From: a virus
Virus record (IMG/VR): IMGVR_UViG_3300020159_000861
Location: 1-35,263 of that record
Strand: one strand, 5' to 3'
DNA length: 35,263 nucleotides
The position numbers were made by a program, and so were the translations under genes. This document shows positions 30,533 to 35,263 of the stretch, one piece after another (positions within the stretch are counted from its first letter, which is position 1; every line of letters begins with the position of its first letter). Under the pieces are notes generated by a model. It was given only the letters and a program-made list of their open reading frames with translations, did not search any database and was not told the origin of the DNA.

Positions 30533-31320
30533 ACAACTCAATCGCAACGACAACCCCCCAACCCTCAGATCAATCTGAGATGTACTCCAAGATCCAAGAC
30601 CCCATCTCAGCCATCGAGAAGATGGGCGAGTGGATCGCAGCCAGCGGAATGCTGGGATGCACCAAGATCGAACAAGGTAAACTCATCGCGTGGCAGTGCG
30701 CCGCCGAGAAGAAGACCCCGTTCGATTTCAAACGCGAGTACCACATCATCAATGGTTCTCTCTCCATGCGCTCCGATGCCATGCTTGCCGGATACCGTGC
30801 CCGCGGCGGTAAGATTTTATGGAAGCAGTTCGACTCCCGCGCCGCCATCGCCCTATGGACCTACGATGGCAATGCATGCGAGATCTCATTCACCACCGAG
30901 GACGCTAAGATGGCCGGCTTACTACCCGCCAAGCCGGGTTCTGGGTGGGCCAAGGATCCCGCCGCAATGCTCCGCGCTCGCTGTATCAGCAAAGCGGTTC
31001 GCATGCTGGCGCCAGAGGTTGTGGCCGGCATCTACACGCCAGAGGAGACCGAGGACTTCCAGCCCTCCATCACCGAGGTCGCAGCCGTTCCCACTAAGTC
31101 CTTCGATATCACCGCCAAGCTCGAAGGCTTATTCGAGGATCGCGAGGATGAGGTCAACGCTCTCCTGCTCAAGGCCGGTCGCATTCAGGATGGTCAGACC
31201 TTCCGCGATCTTCCCGATGCGGTCGCCTCCAAGTACATAGCCAAGCCTGACCTCATCCTGTCCAAGCTGGCCGTCATCGTCACCCCCGAGATCGTCACCA
31301 CGGAGGTTTCCAATGGTTGA
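30529..31320 (+). CDS. recT: RecT-like single-strand annealing protein, 263 aa
   Basis: Residues 55-172 match RecT strongly: WQCAAEKKTPFDFKREYHII, NGSLSMRSDAMLAGYRARGG, FTTEDAKMAGLLPAKPGSGW and AKDPAAMLRARCISKAVRML followed by APEVVAGIYTPEE. RecT binds ssDNA and anneals it with complementary strands during phage recombination and replication. The start at 30529 is preferred to the long upstream ORF extension, which reads as a frame shadow of the excisionase-like gene. The gene overlaps the exonuclease gene by eight nt, as RecT and RecE usually act together. Confidence 0.9.
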   Translation: MNNSIATTTPQPSDQSEMYSKIQDPISAIEKMGEWIAASGMLGCTKIEQGKLIAWQCAAEKKTPFDFKREYHIINGSLSMRSDAMLAGYRARGGKILWKQFDSRAAIALWTYDGNACEISFTTEDAKMAGLLPAKPGSGWAKDPAAMLRARCISKAVRMLAPEVVAGIYTPEETEDFQPSITEVAAVPTKSFDITAKLEGLFEDREDEVNALLLKAGRIQDGQTFRDLPDAVASKYIAKPDLILSKLAVIVTPEIVTTEVSNG

Positions 31321-32089
31321 TATCATGCACGACATGCCCGCCGCGGATTACCACGAGGCAAAGGCACTCTCGAAGTCTGGTCTCGACCAGTTCCGCAAGT
31401 CCCCCGCTCACTTCCGCGCTTGGCAGGATGGCAAGACCCGCAACGAATCCAGCCCCGCGCTGGAGTTCGGTACCGCCGCTCATTGCGCTGTCCTGGAGCC
31501 GGAACGCTTCATCCTGACCTACCGCCTCTTCACCGGGGATCGCCGCACCAAGCAAGGTAAGGAAGACCACCAGCTCATCATCGACAACGGATTCATTCCG
31601 CTGCCGCAGGATCAGTGGAACAACCTCACTGGACTCGCGTCTGCCGTACACGCTCATCCTGCTGCTGCTGGCCTACTGGATGGCATCAAGACCGAGGTCT
31701 CGTACTTTGCCGAATGGTCCGGCATTGAAGTCAAAGCTCGTATCGATGGTATCGGTAAGGACTTCATCATCGACCTCAAGACCACCCAGGATGCCAGCCC
31801 TTCGGCGTTCGCTAAGTCTTGCGCTCAGTTCCGATACTTCGTCCAAGCCGCTTGGTACATGCGGATCACCGGCATCAATCGCTTCATCTTCATCGCAGCC
31901 GAGAAGGAAGCACCCTACGGGGTCTGCTGCTATGAGCTTGATCAGCAGGCCATTGATCTCGGAGTCTCGATCATCGAGGAACAACTCCGCACGTTCGTCG
32001 AATGCCAGGAACTAAACTCTTGGCCCTGTTACCCATCCACCACACAAACACTTTCGCTGCCCGCGTGGGCCGCTCGTCAGTCCGAATAA
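31313..32089 (+). CDS. RecE/YqaJ-like exonuclease, PD-(D/E)XK family, 258 aa
   Basis: The sequence contains LSKSGLDQFRKSPAHF, LEFGTAAHCAVLEPERF and KARIDG (D145) followed by DFIIDLKTT (D154, K156) and QFRYFVQAAWYM, the order of motifs expected of a PD-(D/E)XK exonuclease of the RecE/lambda-exonuclease-like group (exodeoxyribonuclease VIII family). It degrades one strand of double-stranded DNA ends, producing the ssDNA on which RecT acts. The overlap with recT and the position next to an SSB-like gene make a complete recombination cassette. Confidence 0.88.
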   Translation: MVDIMHDMPAADYHEAKALSKSGLDQFRKSPAHFRAWQDGKTRNESSPALEFGTAAHCAVLEPERFILTYRLFTGDRRTKQGKEDHQLIIDNGFIPLPQDQWNNLTGLASAVHAHPAAAGLLDGIKTEVSYFAEWSGIEVKARIDGIGKDFIIDLKTTQDASPSAFAKSCAQFRYFVQAAWYMRITGINRFIFIAAEKEAPYGVCCYELDQQAIDLGVSIIEEQLRTFVECQELNSWPCYPSTTQTLSLPAWAARQSE

Positions 32090-32114
32090 ACAAACACAAC
32101 AAACGCATACCAAA

Positions 32115-32534
32115 ATGACATTCAAAGTTGATCGCGCATCCGCAGAAGTAAAACCGTTCGCCGGCCCCGGCGAATACACCGTCACCGTCAACTCCTGCAA
32201 GGACGACGGTCTCGATAAGAACGGTAACGCCGTCGCAACCCTCCGTTACAAGGGGCCAGCCGGTGAGATCATCAGCGACCGGTTCGTTCTTAAAGACACC
32301 ATGATGTGGCGGCTCCAGGCACTCATCAGTGCCACCGAAGCCAACATCGCCGATGGAGACGAGTTCGATTTTAGTGTCGGAGGGGCTTTCCTCCGGTTCC
32401 TGCAAGGATTCGTAGGTCTGTCCCTCGTGATCGTGATCGAGGAGGAACGGTACACCGACAAGTTCGGGGCGGAACAGACTGCCTTCCGAGTTCGTCGCAT
32501 GAAGAAGCTGCCGGTGGATCTCGACGCCATCTAA
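32115..32534 (+). CDS. SSB-like protein (DUF669-type), 139 aa
   Basis: It begins MTFKVDRASAEVKPFAGPG, then YTVTVNSCKDDGLDKNGNA, and has strand-rich GEIISDRFVLKDTMMWRLQA. The layout resembles DUF669-type OB-like proteins that accompany RecT and exonuclease in phages and bind ssDNA. It is the third gene of the recombination cassette. The leader CATACCAAA has no Shine-Dalgarno. A perfect GC hairpin lies 15 nt downstream. Confidence 0.72.
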   Translation: MTFKVDRASAEVKPFAGPGEYTVTVNSCKDDGLDKNGNAVATLRYKGPAGEIISDRFVLKDTMMWRLQALISATEANIADGDEFDFSVGGAFLRFLQGFVGLSLVIVIEEERYTDKFGAEQTAFRVRRMKKLPVDLDAI

Positions 32535-32548
32535 CCTACAAACGAAAG

Positions 32549-32576
32549 CCCCCCGGAGAGTGCAAGCTCCGGGGGG
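32549..32576 (+). terminator. Strong 10-bp GC hairpin without U-tract after the SSB-like gene
   Basis: CCCCCCGGAG (32549-32558) and CTCCGGGGGG (32567-32576) are perfect complements with an 8-base loop AGTGCAAG. It lies between the SSB-like gene and the helicase gene. The missing T-run means that it may be a partial terminator, an mRNA-stabilising 3' end or a processing site that sets unequal expression. Confidence 0.6.
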
Positions 32577-32619
32577 TGATCGAGTCCTAACAAACAAAAC
32601 ATAGTCGCAACGACACGCT

Positions 32620-33741
32620 ATGCAGACCAAAGATCATCCTGAAATTAAAACGGCGCAAGCTTTTCTGCTTCGTCCCTATCAGCAACGAGCAGTCGAGTGG
32701 GCCAAGTCTGGTGCTGATGGACTTATCATCGCGCCAGCCGGTAGCGGAAAGACCCTCATCGCTTCCTCCATCATCAAGCACTTTGCTCGGTGGCCCGAGT
32801 GGACCTTCGGATGGCTGGCTCCTACCCGTGAGACCTGTCAGCAGGCGATCGCTTCGCTTGTCGCAGTAGGAGTCGATACTTCACGGGTCGAGGTTCGTTG
32901 CCCCCATGAATCCGTAGATTTCTCCCGTAAGAACCTCATCATCGTTGACGAGTGTAAACATAGTCCAGCGAAAATTTGGCACAAAATTATAGACCAGTGC
33001 AAAGGACTCCGCTACGGCTTTGACGCCACCCCCTGGTGCGATGATCCAGAGCGTAACGAGATCCTTCGTAAGATGTTCCGCGATACCCAGTTCGAGATCC
33101 GCCGGGATGAACTGGCCGGTGTACTCGCACATGCCAACATCTACATGCACTCTGCTACTGACCTGCATCTCCAGCAGAAGATCGATGATCAAATCGAGAG
33201 GCTGTTTGCCGATCGCAAGAGGTACATGCAGGTCAGCCAGCCTATCCTTCGGGCCATGTGCGCTTGGGAGGCACTCACCGAGATTGGTATCTGTGGGAAC
33301 AGGGCCAGGAACGATATGGCGATCATGATGGCCGCATCCAGTGGTCCTAAATCTCCCACGCTTGTTCTGGTTCCACGAGTCACACTCGGAATGCATTACA
33401 TGCTGTCATTGAGCGGCTCCATACTCGTCCACTCGAAGATGCCGAAGAAGCATCGGCGCGAAGCAATGGAAGAGTTCAAAGCGGGGAATATCCAAACCAT
33501 GATCGCCACCTCGCTGGCCGATGAGGGTCTCGACCTTCCTAACGTCCACACGCTCGTAATGGTATCTGGAGGGCGATCCGCACAGAAAACCATCCAGCGG
33601 GCCAGCCGTGCGCTGCGGCGGGCACCGGGTAAGGACACTGCCATCATCCATGACTTCAAGGATACCTTCCATCCTCTGGCTCTGGCTCACTCCAAGAAAC
33701 GGGTCAAGTGCTACAAGGAACTTGGATGTTCGATCCCATGA
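32620..33741 (+). CDS. SF2 DEAD/DEAH-like helicase, 373 aa
   Basis: A Q-motif-like RPYQQRAVEW (18-27) precedes Walker A APAGSGKTL (38-46), motif II LIIVDECKH (107-114, DECK), motif III FDATPW (134-139) and the C-terminal helicase motifs LVHSKMPKKHRREAMEEF, IATSLADEGLDLPNV and QRASRALRR (about 325-335). These are the ordered motifs of a superfamily 2 helicase. Phage proteins of this kind (such as T4 UvsW-type) resolve recombination intermediates or remodel replication forks. It starts 79 nt after the SSB-like gene and is followed by an ATGA-coupled small membrane protein. Confidence 0.88.
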   Translation: MQTKDHPEIKTAQAFLLRPYQQRAVEWAKSGADGLIIAPAGSGKTLIASSIIKHFARWPEWTFGWLAPTRETCQQAIASLVAVGVDTSRVEVRCPHESVDFSRKNLIIVDECKHSPAKIWHKIIDQCKGLRYGFDATPWCDDPERNEILRKMFRDTQFEIRRDELAGVLAHANIYMHSATDLHLQQKIDDQIERLFADRKRYMQVSQPILRAMCAWEALTEIGICGNRARNDMAIMMAASSGPKSPTLVLVPRVTLGMHYMLSLSGSILVHSKMPKKHRREAMEEFKAGNIQTMIATSLADEGLDLPNVHTLVMVSGGRSAQKTIQRASRALRRAPGKDTAIIHDFKDTFHPLALAHSKKRVKCYKELGCSIP

Positions 33742-33875
33742 GCACTGCACTGACTATCATGGGCATGGCGATACTGCTGCCATTCTGCGTGATCGCCGGT
33801 ATCTATGTCGGCCACTCTCTCACTATTCGGTCCCAACAAACTAATGAAAACAAACCAAACAATAGTCGCATGTGA
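33738..33875 (+). CDS. Single-span membrane peptide, 45 aa
   Basis: The ATG is in an ATGA overlap with the helicase stop. Residues 4-24 form a hydrophobic helix (ALTIMGMAILLPFCVIAGIY) followed by a polar tail rich in Asn and Gln. The gene overlaps the start of the RuvC-like gene by 32 nt. It may anchor something at the membrane or be a small anti-host peptide. No family recognised. Confidence 0.6.
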   Translation: MSTALTIMGMAILLPFCVIAGIYVGHSLTIRSQQTNENKPNNSRM

Positions 33876-34305
33876 CCCAGGCGTTAACGGTGGATTCGCA
33901 ATCCAAACCAAGGACGGTATACTCCTGTTCGCAATGCCCGAGTCGCTGCCCGATATGGCGCAACTCCTCAGCGGATTCAAGCTGGCGGACTCCCACCTGT
34001 GGGTTGAGAAGGTTCCTAAGTTCGTGTCCAAGCTGACCCCCTCATCGAGCGTGGCAACACTCCATGAGAACTACGGTATCGTCCAAGGACTGGCCTACTC
34101 ACAAGGTTACGCGCTTCACCGCGTGGAACCCAAGGTGTGGCAGGATCCTCTTGGACTCGGCGGCAAACGATCATGCGCCAATTCCGCGGAGTGGAAGCGT
34201 AAGCTCAAGAGCAAGGCCCAGGAACTCTACCCTCACCTCGATGTGACTCTTAAGAACTGCGATGCCCTGCTGGTTCTCCACTACGCACTCGGAGGTGGCC
34301 GATGA
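33844..34305 (+). CDS. RuvC-like Holliday-junction resolvase, 153 aa
   Basis: The start at 33844 is preferred to an upstream in-frame one at 33805. The sequence has an RNase-H-fold opening TIVACDPGVNGGFAIQTKDG (D11), a middle acidic VEKV (E55), and KNCDALLVLHYALG (D140), with D133 nearby. Those acidic residues are the metal ligands of a RuvC-like nuclease that cuts branched DNA. It follows the helicase, so branched intermediates from RecT-mediated recombination can be resolved before packaging. Confidence 0.83.
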   Translation: MKTNQTIVACDPGVNGGFAIQTKDGILLFAMPESLPDMAQLLSGFKLADSHLWVEKVPKFVSKLTPSSSVATLHENYGIVQGLAYSQGYALHRVEPKVWQDPLGLGGKRSCANSAEWKRKLKSKAQELYPHLDVTLKNCDALLVLHYALGGGR

Positions 34306-34457
34306 GCGACAAGATCAGGAACATCATCGATGGTGGCACTGGGGTGTACAGCATCAGCAAGAAAGAAGCTGGAGAAATCCACAAAGCGGCTAAGAAAGTT
34401 AAAAACCACGAGGTCAGTTACTGGACGAGGAATAGGAAGAAGAAGGAGGCGAAATGA
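34302..34457 (+). CDS. Small basic early protein, 51 aa
   Basis: It starts with an ATGA overlap and has a helical, lysine-rich sequence (KKEAGEIHKAAKKVKNHE) ending RNRKKKEAK. The final codons coincide with the GGAGGCGAAATGA junction (34445-34457) that starts the next gene. The high charge suggests nucleic-acid binding. No family recognised. Confidence 0.7.
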   Translation: MSDKIRNIIDGGTGVYSISKKEAGEIHKAAKKVKNHEVSYWTRNRKKKEAK

Positions 34458-34654
34458 CCACACTACACGAAACTGAAGAAACAATCCGCCTCACATTGAA
34501 AGGGCTGCTGTCCATCTATCTGCCAGAAAAGACGATGAACGAGGTCTTCAACGCAATCGAACTATCATGCCGTCGCAACAACTGGGGCATCGCAATCGAC
34601 GAGAACAATCGTCTGGACTTCGTTCCGATGTTGAAAGTGGAGGAGGCGAAATGA
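34454..34654 (+). CDS. Small early protein, 66 aa
   Basis: The ATG is supplied by the junction GGAGGCGAAATGA. It reads TIRLTLKGLLSIYLPEKTM, NEVFNAIELSCRRNN and a polar strand WGIAIDENNRLDFV, then ends VEEAK, encoded by the next copy of the junction. It looks like a small alpha/beta protein. Function unknown. Confidence 0.7.
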   Translation: MTTLHETEETIRLTLKGLLSIYLPEKTMNEVFNAIELSCRRNNWGIAIDENNRLDFVPMLKVEEAK

Positions 34655-35001
34655 CACGCGAACAAACAATCGAAGCCATCCGAGTCATGCAGGCGTTTGT
34701 GGATGGGAAGGAAGTGGAGGTCTTGCTTCCTTTCTCACAGTCGGAAATAGCAACTACACCTGTATGGAACTGGGATGCTAACAACTACCGCATCAAACCC
34801 ACCCCTGTCCTTCGCCCGTGGACTGCGGATGAGGTTCCGCTGGGGGCGTGGATACGGTACAAAAGAGCGTTGCATGATCGAAGCATCCTCGCATGGACAT
34901 CAAACCAAGCTGACCGAGATATGTGGCTGGATGAACGCGAACACAGCATCGACGGCGGCAAAACGTGGCTCCCGTGTGGAGTCGTGGAGGAGGCGAAATG
35001 A
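34651..35001 (+). CDS. Hypothetical early protein, 116 aa
   Basis: The start at 34651 is chosen for its place in the junction (34642-34654). It starts with a helix EQTIEAIRVMQAFVDGKEVE and continues with a Trp-rich beta region (PVWNWDANNYRI, LRPWTADEVPLGAWIRYKRA), later HSIDGGKTWLPCGV. This Trp-rich pattern is reminiscent of small phage DNA-metabolism accessory proteins, but I cannot name it. It ends VVEEAK in the next junction. Confidence 0.68.
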   Translation: MTREQTIEAIRVMQAFVDGKEVEVLLPFSQSEIATTPVWNWDANNYRIKPTPVLRPWTADEVPLGAWIRYKRALHDRSILAWTSNQADRDMWLDEREHSIDGGKTWLPCGVVEEAK

Positions 35002-35168
35002 ACGAAGAAATACTGAACAAACTATTGGAATACATTGACGCGGCAATCGACGCAAAATCCGAACAAGCGAGAGAATCGTCTGACGGAGGATTGTGTGAGG
35101 CGCGTGTAAAAGATCGCGTCAAAGACGAGCTGTTTGAACTGATAAATAAGGAGGAGGCCAAGCCGTGA
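34998..35168 (+). CDS. Small early protein, 56 aa
   Basis: The start is in the junction GGAGGCGAAATGA (34989-35001). The sequence is charged and helical (EEILNKLLEYIDAAIDAK, RVKDRVKDELFELINKEEA), ending EEAKP at a variant junction GGAGGCCAAGCCGTGA (35153-35168). It could be a small helical regulator or an inhibitor. Function unknown. Confidence 0.7.
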   Translation: MNEEILNKLLEYIDAAIDAKSEQARESSDGGLCEARVKDRVKDELFELINKEEAKP

Positions 35169-35263
35169 GTGATACCCCGAGGATGGACCTTGCGCTTCGT
35201 AAGGCACAGGAAGATTGCACTGAATCATATCTATTAACTGAAGGCCTGAAACTAGAACGCGAA
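35165..35263 (+). CDS. Partial small early protein running off the right end (GTG start)
   Basis: It begins with GTG in a GTGA overlap and reads VSDTPRMDLALRKAQEDCTE, then SYLLTEGLKLERE at the window edge. The 33 codons end exactly at the last base. Continuing from base 1 of the window adds codons AGG, AGG, ATC and the stop TAA, whose last bases overlap the next ATG (TAATGG). The protein would therefore be 36 aa. This supports a circular or circularly permuted genome. Confidence 0.7.
   Translation, partial: MSDTPRMDLALRKAQEDCTESYLLTEGLKLERE

Noticed and set aside
1-35263. tRNA genes, integrase and attachment sites
   Set aside because: I saw no cloverleaf-like segments and no tyrosine or serine recombinase motif; the excisionase-like HTH alone does not show a temperate life cycle.

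Overview
The window is a tailed-phage genome, and probably the whole of one. Its late genes run in normal virion order: small and large terminase, portal, scaffold, N4-gp56-type major capsid protein, fibres, tail accessory proteins and large internal (ejection) proteins. I see no contractile-tail, tape-measure or long-tail genes, so a podovirus is most likely. Joining the last base to the first completes a small ORF (35165 to the end, then bases 1-12) that ends TAATG on the next start codon. The contig therefore looks like a closed or circularly permuted genome of about 35.3 kb, cut at an arbitrary point. The host cannot be named. A lipoprotein with an outer-spanin look suggests a Gram-negative envelope, and many start codons lack a clear Shine-Dalgarno sequence.

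Layout. (1) 30.3-35.3 kb and on through 0-4.5 kb, + strand: the early region. It opens with a small excisionase-like HTH protein, then a RecT-like annealing protein, a RecE/YqaJ-like exonuclease, an SSB-like protein, an SF2 helicase and a RuvC-like resolvase. A run of very small tightly coupled genes follows, and it ends in a 597-aa AEP-like primase fused to a RecA-like helicase. (2) 4.4-5.0 kb, - strand: a coiled-coil protein whose gene overlaps the primase-helicase gene tail to tail by 128 nt. (3) 5.0-5.8 kb: no convincing gene, but dense in hairpins, direct repeats and inverted repeats; this is the best candidate for a replication origin or control region. (4) 7.6-5.8 kb, - strand: six short genes of unknown role, including two single-span membrane micropeptides, ending at a very good intrinsic terminator. 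(5) 7.66-30.3 kb, + strand: packaging, head, fibre, lysis-like and ejection genes.

How it works together. RecT, exonuclease, SSB, helicase and resolvase suggest recombination-dependent replication. No DNA polymerase, RNA polymerase, integrase or recognisable endolysin is present, so the phage must borrow a polymerase, and its lysin is missing or unrecognised. No classic repressor-integrase pair is seen, so a strictly lytic life style fits.

The most unusual signals are: a shared Shine-Dalgarno/gene-end junction repeated between consecutive micro-genes (34.4 kb to 0.15 kb), which looks like a gene-cassette array; an HNH endonuclease that seems to have split a small head-region gene and picked up its severed C-terminus; a family of 6-3-6 inverted repeats near 5.5 and 7.7 kb; a ladder of AATAG/TACAATAG repeats between the terminase genes that may be the packaging site; and a convergent coding overlap next to an origin-like hairpin cluster.
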